Assembly (NCBI GenBank): GCA_046309775.1
Contig: JBKCOM010000161.1
Location: 1 to 64,000 of the forward strand
DNA from: JAIXWP01 sp046309775
Lineage (GTDB): Bacteria; Bacteroidota; Bacteroidia; Flavobacteriales_D; Sanyastnellaceae
Direction: 5' to 3'
Length of the DNA stretch: 64,000 bases
The position numbers and the translations under genes were made by a program. The notes below the pieces were generated by a model. That model did not search any database and had not been told where the DNA came from. It saw only the letters and a list, made by a program, of their open reading frames with translations. Positions 18,138 to 26,548 of the stretch are shown in pieces (the stretch's first letter is position 1; each line of letters starts with the position of its first letter).

Positions 18138-18145
18138 TATATTTG
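18138..18145 (+). promoter_or_regulatory. lysS: -7 box TATATTTG of lysS, leaderless transcript
   Basis: Perfect TAnnTTTG that ends four bases before the ATG at 18150. Transcription should therefore begin at or next to the start codon. A -33 TTG at the usual distance is not obvious. Confidence 0.6.
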
Positions 18146-18149
18146 CGGC

Positions 18150-19859
18150 ATGATACAGAATTTATCAGAAGAAGAAGTAGTAAGACGCTCGGCTTTAAAT
18201 AAGTTGAGAGAAAAAGGTATTGACCCATTTCCCGCAGCGGAGTTCAAAGTGAATGCGACCGCCAAAGAGATAAAGGAAAAATACGAAGAGGGAAAATCAG
18301 TAACCGTGGCTGGACGCATGATGAACATGCGAGTCATGGGTAAGGCCTCATTTGCGGATTTACATGATAGCTCTGGTAAAATTCAAATCTACATTGCTTC
18401 AGACAATATCTGTCCAGGCGAAGACAAGAGTCTTTACAATGATGTTGTAAAGCACCTTCTTCATTATGGTGATTTTATTGGAATAACGGGAACAGTATTC
18501 ACTACCAAGATGGGAGAAATTTCCATCTCCGTAACAGAGCTTACAGTACTCGCCAAATCTATCAAACCGCTTCCTGTGGTCAAGACAGATAAAGAGGGGA
18601 ATGTATATGATGCCTTCACCGATCCTGAATTGCGCTACAGAATGCGTTATGTGGATTTGGTTGTGAATGAAAAAGTAAAGGAAACCTTTATTACCCGCAC
18701 GCGCATCGTAAATGCCATGCGCGAATTCTTCAACAATCACGGTTATCTCGAAGTGGATACTCCCGTCTTGCAAGCCATTCCCGGTGGTGCTTCTGCTCGC
18801 CCGTTCATCACGCATCACAACGCTCTTGATGTGCCCATGTATTTGCGTATCGCAAATGAATTGTATCTAAAGAGATTGATTGTTGGTGGTTTTGAGGGGG
18901 TTTATGAATTTAGTCGCAACTTCCGAAATGAAGGGATGGACCGCACGCATAATCCTGAATTCACCGTAATGGAAATTTACGTCGCTTACAAGGATTACAA
19001 TTGGATGATGGATTTTACAGAAACCATGTTGGAATATGTATGTCAAAAAGCGATTGGTAGTACCAGCATTCAATTCGGTGATAAAATCATTGATTTCAAG
19101 CGCCCATTCAAGCGCATCAGCATGACCGACGCCATTATTGAATATACTGGCTTTGATATTACAGGAAAGTCTGAGGAAGAATTGCGCACGTTCGCCAAGA
19201 GTATTGGGATTGAGGTAAATGAAACGATGGGAAAAGGCAAGTTGATTGATGAAATATTCGGTGCGAAGTGTGAAGGAAATTTCATTCAGCCAACTTTCAT
19301 AACAGATTATCCAGTAGAAATGTCGCCGCTTTGCAAGCGCCACCGCAGCAATCCTGATTTGACAGAGCGCTTTGAGCTAATGGTGAATGGAAAGGAGATT
19401 GCAAATGCCTATTCTGAATTGAATGATCCGATTGACCAAAGAGAGCGTTTTGAAGAACAACTGAAACTTCAGGAGCGCGGTGATGATGAAGCGATGTTTA
19501 TTGATCAAGACTTCTTGCGCTCATTAGAATATGGCATGCCACCTACATCTGGAATGGGCATTGGAATCGACCGATTGGTGATGTTTTTAACGAATAATTC
19601 CACCATTCAAGAAGTTTTATTTTTCCCGCAAATGAGACCAGAGAAGTTTCAAACGGGTCCTGACGTGAAGGCATACGAAGCAGCGGGTATTGCGCCTGAG
19701 TGGATTGAACACGTGATCAAAGCGGGCTTCGATAGTATTGAAAAACTGAAGGAAGCCAAGCCTACCGCAGTACATCAAACGCTCAATGGATATCGCAAGA
19801 AAAATAAACTCGACATAGCCGCCATTCAATTGAGCGATATCGAAGGTTGGACATTATAA
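18150..19859 (+). CDS. lysS: Lysyl-tRNA synthetase, class II
   Basis: 569 residues. N-terminal OB-fold anticodon-binding domain (VTVAGRMMNMRVMGKASFADLHDSSGKIQIYI), then the class II core with motif 2 EFSRNFRNEGMDRTHNPEFTVME and motif 3 GMGIGIDRLVMFLT. The C-terminal ~70 residues (GFDSIEKLKEAKPTAVHQTLNGYRKKNKL) form an appended segment seen in some Bacteroidota LysS proteins. Charges tRNA-Lys in the cytoplasm. Full length, own promoter and terminator. Confidence 0.97.
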   Translation: MIQNLSEEEVVRRSALNKLREKGIDPFPAAEFKVNATAKEIKEKYEEGKSVTVAGRMMNMRVMGKASFADLHDSSGKIQIYIASDNICPGEDKSLYNDVVKHLLHYGDFIGITGTVFTTKMGEISISVTELTVLAKSIKPLPVVKTDKEGNVYDAFTDPELRYRMRYVDLVVNEKVKETFITRTRIVNAMREFFNNHGYLEVDTPVLQAIPGGASARPFITHHNALDVPMYLRIANELYLKRLIVGGFEGVYEFSRNFRNEGMDRTHNPEFTVMEIYVAYKDYNWMMDFTETMLEYVCQKAIGSTSIQFGDKIIDFKRPFKRISMTDAIIEYTGFDITGKSEEELRTFAKSIGIEVNETMGKGKLIDEIFGAKCEGNFIQPTFITDYPVEMSPLCKRHRSNPDLTERFELMVNGKEIANAYSELNDPIDQRERFEEQLKLQERGDDEAMFIDQDFLRSLEYGMPPTSGMGIGIDRLVMFLTNNSTIQEVLFFPQMRPEKFQTGPDVKAYEAAGIAPEWIEHVIKAGFDSIEKLKEAKPTAVHQTLNGYRKKNKLDIAAIQLSDIEGWTL

Positions 19860-19882
19860 TTTATTCATTTTTTTCGATAAAT

Positions 19883-19910
19883 AAAAAACCCGCCTAGGCG
19901 GGTTTTTTAT
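19883..19910 (+). terminator. Perfectly palindromic terminator of lysS
   Basis: AAAAAACCCGCC / GGCGGGTTTTTT centred on TA at 19895-19896, a 26-base perfect palindrome. Confidence 0.9.
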
Positions 19911-19948
19911 TTTAAATTGGTAGTAGTTTTTACGAAATCCTTAATCCA

Positions 19949-22612
19949 ATGAAAAAAGCTCTATTCTATTTACTTCTGTTATTTAGTTCCCACGTCATTT
20001 CTGCACAAGTTTACATTGGTGACATTATTCTAGAAAATCAAGAGGCCGTTGATAATTTTAGCATCAATTATCCCGGCGTAACATACGTTGATGGCTCCTT
20101 AATTATCGGCACACCAGACTATAATGAGAATCATATTGATGATATTTCAAGCTTAAATTCATTGACTGGTGCTGAAACTCTGAAGATATTCAATTGTACC
20201 AATTTTAATAATTGGGTGCCCAGTCAAGTTCAAAACCTCACGCTTCAATACGCCTTTGTGACATCTACTGAGAACGGATTTTCTGGGATTCCAAGCTTTA
20301 CCAGCAACTTCTCACAGCTCGACAGCCTTTATATTTTCATCTCTGCCATTGGTTTTGTCGATTGGGAAACCCCCAGCACACATATTTTTGAGAGTCTGAC
20401 AACCGTGAATTATATCAACCTGGCCTCTTTGTGGCCGATCACCATCAGTAATCTCACAGAAGTAAATCATCTTGTTTATGATTCGGGGGGAGACTCACCC
20501 ATAACCCTACCCCTGGTCTCAGCTTTAAATAAACTTGAGTGTTTCGGATCACTCAATGCACCCCCATTCGTAACCCCCGACCTACCCAGCTGTCATCATA
20601 TAAACGTAGTAAAAATATTTGACGCTTACTGCGTGGATGGACTGGTAGGACTTTCTTCTTTGACCTCCGTTGACACTCTTTTCGTAGGCGGAGCTAATTC
20701 TATTTCTGGACTTTCAAACTTAGTCACCGCTAATCGAATAGATATGCGACTCAGAAGTTTCAATGGCCTTTACTCGCTTCAAAATGTTGGAACTTTAGAC
20801 CTAACTTTTATACCTTTTTCATTCACCCCTGCAATAGACAATCTTGAGCCACTTAGCTCACTTCAATCCGTCGACAGCCTCATTTTGGAAGGAAACTTCA
20901 CCAGTATCAACGGTATCAACTTTTTGCAAATAAATGATTACTTGCATTTAGCGGGACAAGACATCTCGTTTTGCAGCTATCCCAGCATCTGTAACTTCAT
21001 TGCAAATCACGGACCTGAGGATTACTTCATTGGCGAGAATCACGCAATCGGTTGCAGCACCATTGATGAAATTGAGTCATTATGTGATCCATCCATTTCA
21101 CATATTTCTGGCGAAATATTCTTCGACACCAATTGTGATGGAGTTTACGACCCAGGAGAGTTCACCATTTTACCAAGTTACGCGCAATTAGATACCTCTG
21201 GTGAGATCATGTATAACGTGGATCAATTCCTTGTCTTGACCGAACCCTCTTCTACTGTAACAATTAGCACAGCGAATATGCCTGAATATTACGCAGCCAT
21301 TAACCCGATTGAAATAACAACTGCTGAACCTGGCAATTTGAATCCCTATCTGTTTATTCCTGTTTGTGCTGCCTATGATTTTAGTGATCTTCAAATCTCT
21401 GTGCTTCAAACCGGAAACCTAAGTCCAGGATTCCAATCTTATTGGAAAGTGCAGGTGACCAACCAAGGAACAACCACAGTTGATTTCATCCCAAGCTATA
21501 CAATTAATACCACAGAATTTGTTGCCTCTATCAATTCTTTTTCAGGGAGTCTAAATGATTATACCATTACGTGGGAAGCAGCTTCCATTAATCCTGGCGA
21601 AACACTTAACTTCAATTTCAGAATTACTCTTCTACCCACCGCTACGCTGCTTGGTCAAATGTTTTCTGCAACCGCAAATGTGGCGCTTGTCAGTGATACT
21701 GATGAAAATCTGAGCAATAATACCGCCCAATTCGAACAAGAAATCATCGGCGCTTACGACCCCAATGACAAAGTGGTAAACACCCCTCAAATCAATATCG
21801 AAACGATTGATCCATCACAACCCCTTGATCTCACCTACAGAGTGCGATTCCAAAATACAGGAACCGCCCCCGCAGTGAATGTGCGCGTGGAAGATATATT
21901 GGAAGAAGACCTTGATCCTTCTACATTCGAGCTTCTGGAGTCATCTCATGTCGTTTACTATCAAATCCAAGGAAATCAACTCACTTTCTTCTTTAATAAT
22001 ATCATGTTGCCCGATAGCACTTCAGACCCCGAAGGAAGCATTGGTACATTTTTCTTTAGAATAAAATCCAATGGAAATCACACATTGGAGAGCAGCATCG
22101 ACAATCAGGTGAGTATTTTCTTTGACTTCAATGAGCCAATAATTACCAACGTGGCCTCTACTATTTTCTATGAATGTCCTGAAGTATCGCTTGTTTTAGA
22201 TGGCAACACACTAATCGCTTCCGAAGGATTTGAATTCTATGAATGGACATTCAATGGAGAAATAATTGAAGGAGTCAACGGGAATATCATTAATCCAACA
22301 GCTATTGGAAGTTACGTTGTAATCGGAACCAGCGAGTTTGGTTGCTCTGCTGAAAGCAATACCATCGATGTACTAAGCACCGTGGTTGAGTATAAAAATC
22401 AAAAGTTTGTTCTTTATCCCAATCCAGTAAACAACCTTCTGAACGTAGAATCGGATTATATAGGCGCGGTTAACATTTTTAATTCAAAAGGTAAATTGGT
22501 TCAAACAATTAATCTGAACGGCCAATCGCTTGTGGATGTATCAAAGCTACCATCAGGCTTATACCAACTGGTAGGCGAGGAAAGATTGTTAGGTAAATTC
22601 GTTAAAGAATAG
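19949..22612 (+). CDS. T9SS-secreted protein with LRR-like N-terminus, paralogue A
   Basis: 887 residues with a signal peptide (FYLLLLFSSHVISAQ). Residues ~25-380 contain short irregular repeats of the receptor-L/leucine-rich type (SLNSLTGAETLKIFN, GLSSLTSVDTLFVGG). Residues ~600-745 are the DUF7619-type beta domain (YDPNDKVVNTPQ, LTYRVRFQNTGTAPAVNV, SNGNHTLESSIDNQVSIFFDFNEPI), often found just before sorting domains. The last ~75 residues (FVLYPNPVNNLLNV...GLYQLVGEERLLGKFVKE) are a type A T9SS sorting signal. Exposed or released; probably adhesive. Confidence 0.85.
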   Translation: MKKALFYLLLLFSSHVISAQVYIGDIILENQEAVDNFSINYPGVTYVDGSLIIGTPDYNENHIDDISSLNSLTGAETLKIFNCTNFNNWVPSQVQNLTLQYAFVTSTENGFSGIPSFTSNFSQLDSLYIFISAIGFVDWETPSTHIFESLTTVNYINLASLWPITISNLTEVNHLVYDSGGDSPITLPLVSALNKLECFGSLNAPPFVTPDLPSCHHINVVKIFDAYCVDGLVGLSSLTSVDTLFVGGANSISGLSNLVTANRIDMRLRSFNGLYSLQNVGTLDLTFIPFSFTPAIDNLEPLSSLQSVDSLILEGNFTSINGINFLQINDYLHLAGQDISFCSYPSICNFIANHGPEDYFIGENHAIGCSTIDEIESLCDPSISHISGEIFFDTNCDGVYDPGEFTILPSYAQLDTSGEIMYNVDQFLVLTEPSSTVTISTANMPEYYAAINPIEITTAEPGNLNPYLFIPVCAAYDFSDLQISVLQTGNLSPGFQSYWKVQVTNQGTTTVDFIPSYTINTTEFVASINSFSGSLNDYTITWEAASINPGETLNFNFRITLLPTATLLGQMFSATANVALVSDTDENLSNNTAQFEQEIIGAYDPNDKVVNTPQINIETIDPSQPLDLTYRVRFQNTGTAPAVNVRVEDILEEDLDPSTFELLESSHVVYYQIQGNQLTFFFNNIMLPDSTSDPEGSIGTFFFRIKSNGNHTLESSIDNQVSIFFDFNEPIITNVASTIFYECPEVSLVLDGNTLIASEGFEFYEWTFNGEIIEGVNGNIINPTAIGSYVVIGTSEFGCSAESNTIDVLSTVVEYKNQKFVLYPNPVNNLLNVESDYIGAVNIFNSKGKLVQTINLNGQSLVDVSKLPSGLYQLVGEERLLGKFVKE

Positions 22613-22635
22613 TTTTCTTTAGACAAAAATGAACG

Positions 22636-22666
22636 TTCACTAACCGAGAAAGGGAATTCACTAACC
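22636..22666. promoter_or_regulatory. Direct repeat TTCACTAACC, two copies 21 bp apart
   Basis: TTCACTAACC at 22636-22645 and again at 22657-22666. The spacing is two helical turns, and a -7-like TATCTTTC follows at 22694-22701, putting the repeats about 50 and 70 bases upstream of the expected transcription start: an activator-type site. Confidence 0.45.
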
Positions 22667-22721
22667 AGAGTGAGCTCTATATTCATTTACCCTTATCTTT
22701 CACTTCTAAACCCAAGCTCAA

Positions 22722-25628
22722 ATGAAAAAATTATTTACACTATTTATCCTTTGCCTTTTGGCCTTCGTTTCACAGGCACAAACTTATGTTGGTGATATCA
22801 CTCTTAGTACCCAAGAAGAGGTCGATAATTTCAGTACAAATTATCCGGGGATTACCTATGTCGAAGGCAATCTTATCGTCACTTCCGTGGAATTGGGTGG
22901 AATAACGGATTTGTCTGGACTCAATCAGCTCACTGGTGCCGAACATCTTGAACTTAGCTCTATCGCTGGATTTAATGGTTGGTCTCCCACAAATATTGAT
23001 AGCCTAGTCATTTATTCGGCAGATGCTGGATATATTGAACCTGAAAATTTTGCTTTAGAAGAATTTACTTCACAAATCCAAGCCTTAGACTATCTCGAGA
23101 TTTTTGTTATCCAAAATAGCTTCAATTTTCCGGCACCGACAGACTTAACCCTCTTCGAAAATCTCACTAGTGTTTCTTCAATGGAAGTGCAGTGTTTAAT
23201 TCCTACCACTTTTCCTAGCCTTCAAACTATAGGCTCATTAAACTTCTTGTCTTATCAAAGCGCTGAAGTACACATGCCTAATGTGATTAGCCTAAATACC
23301 CTCACAACTGATGGATGGTTCGAAAGTGCACCCATTGCTACTCCAACATTTACATTGCTGCAACATATCAACTATGTGAATATTAGATTCACATCTGTGG
23401 AACCATCTGGTCTAAGTGGTTTATCTAGCCTTACCTCAATTGTGATTTTTGAATCGGACGATAGCATGTTTATGGATTACGTCGGTCTTTCCAATGTGAT
23501 CACTGCCGAAAGCATCGAAATAGAAGGATTAGGTACATCTGGCGAACCAATCTTAGGGTTTGAATCTCTTGAGTATGCTGGCATCCTGTCAATTGTATCT
23601 TCCGAATTCAATGATTTACAAGGTTTTTCAAATCTTCAAGAAGTAGATAGTCTAATAATCTTTTCTGTTAACGGAAACTCCCTAGAGGGAATTGAAAACT
23701 TAGTCATAAATGACTATCTAGTTCTTTCAGCTACTGGATTGTCCTTTTGCAGCGTACCCAGTATATGTAACTTTATTTCTTCAAACACAATTGAGGCGTA
23801 TTTCATAGACCCCGCCAATGAATTTGGTTGCGCTTCTGATAATGAAATTCTAGCCTCCTGTGGAGACCCAGCCAACTCCACGATTTTTGGAAGTATTTAC
23901 TTTGATTCAAATTGTAATGGATTGATTGATGACAATGAATTCACAATTTCTCCATCATATATCACTGTTACTCCACCAAATACTACACTGATTGGACTAT
24001 CAAGTTTTTTAACCAATGTTGCCCCTCAAACAACAATCACTCTTTCCGCAGCAAATCTTCCTAGCCAATATGTCGTTGGAACTCCAATTAGCATTACCAC
24101 TCCAGAATTCGGAGGCACTATAAATAATCAAAACATACTTGTTTGCCCAGCCTTTGACTTCAATGACTTGCGTATTTCCATATTGCAGTTCGGAAACTTA
24201 GGCCCTGGATTTACCTCACTTTGGAAACTACAAGTCTATAACCTTGGCACATCAACAATAGATTTCATCCCATCAATCACTTTCAATACTCCTGAGTTTA
24301 TCGCTTCTGTAAATGCATTAGGGGGAGCTTTCATGAATGATATGATCAGTTGGACAGCCAATTCCATCAGCCCTGGCCAAACTTTGGAATTTGATTTCAA
24401 CATCACACTTCTCCCAACCGCCAATATACTCGGCGAGATGTTTTCCGCAACTGCAAGCGTGGATCTCGTAAGTGGTACCGATGAAAATCCAAATGATAAC
24501 ATCGCACTATTCGAACAAGAAATCATTGGTTCCTATGACCCGAACGATAAATGGGTAAACACACCACAAATCAATATTGAAGAAATTGATCCATCACAAC
24601 CCCTTGATCTCACCTATCGCGTGCGCTTCCAGAATACAGGAACAGCACCTGCGGTGAATGTGCGCGTAGAAGATATTTTAGAAGAAGACCTCGATCCATC
24701 CACGTTCCAACTCTTGTCATCGACGCACGAAGTGTATTATCAAATCGAAGGGAATCAGATCAATTTCTTTTTCAATGATATCATGTTGCCCGATAGCACT
24801 TCAGACCCCGAAGGAAGCATCGGTACATTTTTCTTTAGAATAAAATCAAATGGTAATCACACATTGGAGAGCATCATCGACAATCAGGTGAGTATTTTCT
24901 TTGACTTCAATGAGCCAATCATCACCAACGTGGCCTCTACTATTTTCTATAACTGTCCGGTGGTGGATATTATTGGTGAGAGCGTGAGTTTATGTGCAGG
25001 AGAAGAGTTGCAGCTGAGCGCCGTGGCTTCTAACAACACGACTATCCAATGGTTCGTAAATGAAGAACAAGTGAGCTTATCTGATTCTTATTCCTTTACT
25101 TCTGACATACCGAATGAATATTCGGTTTTAGTGATTGCAGAAAATGAATACTGTGAAGATGGTGATGAAATAGAAATCACGGTGAATGAGAATCCAGAAG
25201 TTACACTCGTGTTCGATGGCTCCGCACTTGTTGCAACAGAGGGCTTTGCTTCCTTTCTGTGGACCCTCAATGGGAATATCGTAGAGGGTGAAAATAGTAA
25301 CACCATTTCATCTCCTGCCGTCGGAAATTATGTGGTGAGTGTCACCAATGAATTTGGCTGTACTGACCAAAGCGATGTTGTGGAAGTAGTCATTGGAGTC
25401 AACGAATTAAACAATTCGCCTATCGTGTTATGGCCCAATCCAGCTAACGATGTACTGAATATCCAGACAGCGTATAGCGGTATCATCAACATCATTGATA
25501 TGCAAGGAAAGCAGGTGATGAGTTTTACATTGAATGGACAATCGTCAGTGGATATATCTCCGCTCTCTAGCGGCCTTTATCAAATTACTGGTCCATTTGG
25601 TTTATTGGGACAATTTATTAAGCAATAA
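22722..25628 (+). CDS. T9SS-secreted protein with LRR-like N-terminus, paralogue B
   Basis: 968 residues, same order as paralogue A: signal peptide (LFTLFILCLLAFVSQAQ), LRR-like repeats, DUF7619 domain (YDPNDKWVNTPQ...), sorting domain (IVLWPNPANDVLNI...LYQITGPFGLLGQFIKQ). It has one extra Ig-like unit before the sorting domain (CAGEELQLSAVASNNTTIQWFVN). The first 500 residues differ strongly from paralogue A, whereas part of the DUF7619 region is almost identical at the DNA level (22001-22180 against 24780-24958). Confidence 0.85.
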   Translation: MKKLFTLFILCLLAFVSQAQTYVGDITLSTQEEVDNFSTNYPGITYVEGNLIVTSVELGGITDLSGLNQLTGAEHLELSSIAGFNGWSPTNIDSLVIYSADAGYIEPENFALEEFTSQIQALDYLEIFVIQNSFNFPAPTDLTLFENLTSVSSMEVQCLIPTTFPSLQTIGSLNFLSYQSAEVHMPNVISLNTLTTDGWFESAPIATPTFTLLQHINYVNIRFTSVEPSGLSGLSSLTSIVIFESDDSMFMDYVGLSNVITAESIEIEGLGTSGEPILGFESLEYAGILSIVSSEFNDLQGFSNLQEVDSLIIFSVNGNSLEGIENLVINDYLVLSATGLSFCSVPSICNFISSNTIEAYFIDPANEFGCASDNEILASCGDPANSTIFGSIYFDSNCNGLIDDNEFTISPSYITVTPPNTTLIGLSSFLTNVAPQTTITLSAANLPSQYVVGTPISITTPEFGGTINNQNILVCPAFDFNDLRISILQFGNLGPGFTSLWKLQVYNLGTSTIDFIPSITFNTPEFIASVNALGGAFMNDMISWTANSISPGQTLEFDFNITLLPTANILGEMFSATASVDLVSGTDENPNDNIALFEQEIIGSYDPNDKWVNTPQINIEEIDPSQPLDLTYRVRFQNTGTAPAVNVRVEDILEEDLDPSTFQLLSSTHEVYYQIEGNQINFFFNDIMLPDSTSDPEGSIGTFFFRIKSNGNHTLESIIDNQVSIFFDFNEPIITNVASTIFYNCPVVDIIGESVSLCAGEELQLSAVASNNTTIQWFVNEEQVSLSDSYSFTSDIPNEYSVLVIAENEYCEDGDEIEITVNENPEVTLVFDGSALVATEGFASFLWTLNGNIVEGENSNTISSPAVGNYVVSVTNEFGCTDQSDVVEVVIGVNELNNSPIVLWPNPANDVLNIQTAYSGIINIIDMQGKQVMSFTLNGQSSVDISPLSSGLYQITGPFGLLGQFIKQ

Positions 25629-25644
25629 ACCATAGCACACCCAA

Positions 25645-25718
25645 CCCGCCCATGAATGGGCGGGCTAGTGAAAACAAAAAAATCAAACGCAGCAACAGCC
25701 TGCCCATTCATGGGCAGG
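25645..25718. repeat. Left REP-like palindrome pair
   Basis: Two 8-bp-stem hairpins with TGAA (25653-25656) and TTCA loops, in inverted orientation, separated by 34 bases. The right member is followed by a half copy TGGGCAG at 25726. The pair lies 18 bases beyond the transposase stop codon. Confidence 0.8.
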
Positions 25719-25735
25719 CCAGGAGTGGGCAGCCA

Positions 25736-26188
25736 TTAAAAATACCGACCATCAATTGATGGATTCTTCACTTCCTGAGAAGAAAACGCCTCTATCTCTT
25801 TACTAAAATCTGTGTGTGCGTGATGAATCTTTTGTCTTTCTATGTAGCGATAAGTTCTTTTTACTAATGACGGACTGACACTAACAGAATAATATCCCTG
25901 CTGCCAACCAAATCGCTCTTCAATGATGTCAGTCTCATTGATGTAACGAGAACTTGTACCTTTTGCACTTTGTACCACCTCCGCCTCTGATCGAGACGGG
26001 TGAAGTTTTATCAAACAATGCACATGGTCGAACGTGCCATTTATTATCAATACCCGACAGCCCTTTGCCTCAAATTCTTCTTGCATTAGCCTATACAATT
26101 TCTTTTCAATCACCTCACTGATTAATGGTTGTCGATTCTTAGTGGACCAAACTAGGTGTAAAAAATTCGATGAAAAACTACTGGCCAT
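25736..26188 (-). CDS. REP-associated / IS200-type tyrosine transposase
   Basis: 150 residues of the Y1 HUH single-strand nuclease family. Seen: N-terminal FLHLVWSTKNRQPLI, the metal-binding HUH-like DHVHCLIKL, and WQQGYYSVSVSPS with the candidate nucleophilic tyrosine, then YIERQKIHH. These enzymes cut and rejoin hairpin-flanked single-stranded DNA. In IS200 they move themselves; in RAYT systems they spread short REP palindromes. The palindrome pairs on both sides and extra copies elsewhere in the window favour the RAYT reading. The gene looks intact. Confidence 0.85.
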   Translation of the reverse strand: MASSFSSNFLHLVWSTKNRQPLISEVIEKKLYRLMQEEFEAKGCRVLIINGTFDHVHCLIKLHPSRSEAEVVQSAKGTSSRYINETDIIEERFGWQQGYYSVSVSPSLVKRTYRYIERQKIHHAHTDFSKEIEAFSSQEVKNPSIDGRYF

Positions 26189-26357
26189 AATTCTAAATTT
26201 TCCTTCAAAAATCGGAATCCTGTTTCCAAGAGTTGCAAGAATAAATATGTCAGAGTATGCTGAATTATTTCATACTTGACATTTGGAGCTTCTCCGGAGG
26301 CTTTTATGGGAAAAGCGTATTATTTATCCTAATTTCTTATAGCTAAGCTATCTCCTC

Positions 26358-26530
26358 CCCGCCCATGAATGGGCGGGCTCGCAACAACAAAAAAAATTCA
26401 GCAAAAAAATCAAACCCATCTACAGCCTGCCCATTCATGGGCAGGCCTAGAGTGGCCCAAACTGAACGCCATAGAAATAAATCAAAAACAAAAAAAATCC
26501 CCCCCCCGCCCATGAATGGGCGGGGGGGGG
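26358..26530. repeat. Right REP-like palindrome cluster in a 360-base gene-free stretch
   Basis: Three palindromes: 26358-26377 (TGAA loop), 26426-26445 (TTCA loop), and 26499-26530, where the usual stem is extended by nine C and nine G to a perfect 14-bp stem around TGAA. A half copy ATGGGCGG follows at 26531-26538. The remainder of 26189-26548 is AT-rich transposase upstream sequence in which I see no gene. Confidence 0.8.
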
Positions 26531-26548
26531 ATGGGCGGTCTGCTCTTA

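Larger units (their letters stand above)
25645..26445. mobile_element. RAYT/IS200-like transposase with flanking REP-type palindrome pairs
   Basis: A Y1-type transposase gene (25736-26188, minus) has on each side a pair of palindromes in opposite orientation. Left pair: 25645-25664 and 25699-25718. Right pair: 26358-26377 and 26426-26445. In both pairs the first member is CCCGCCCA-TGAA-TGGGCGGG and the second is CCTGCCCA-TTCA-TGGGCAGG, joined by related A-rich spacers that share AAAAAAATCAAAC. This two-variant inverted arrangement is what BIMEs look like in REP/RAYT systems. Confidence 0.75.
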
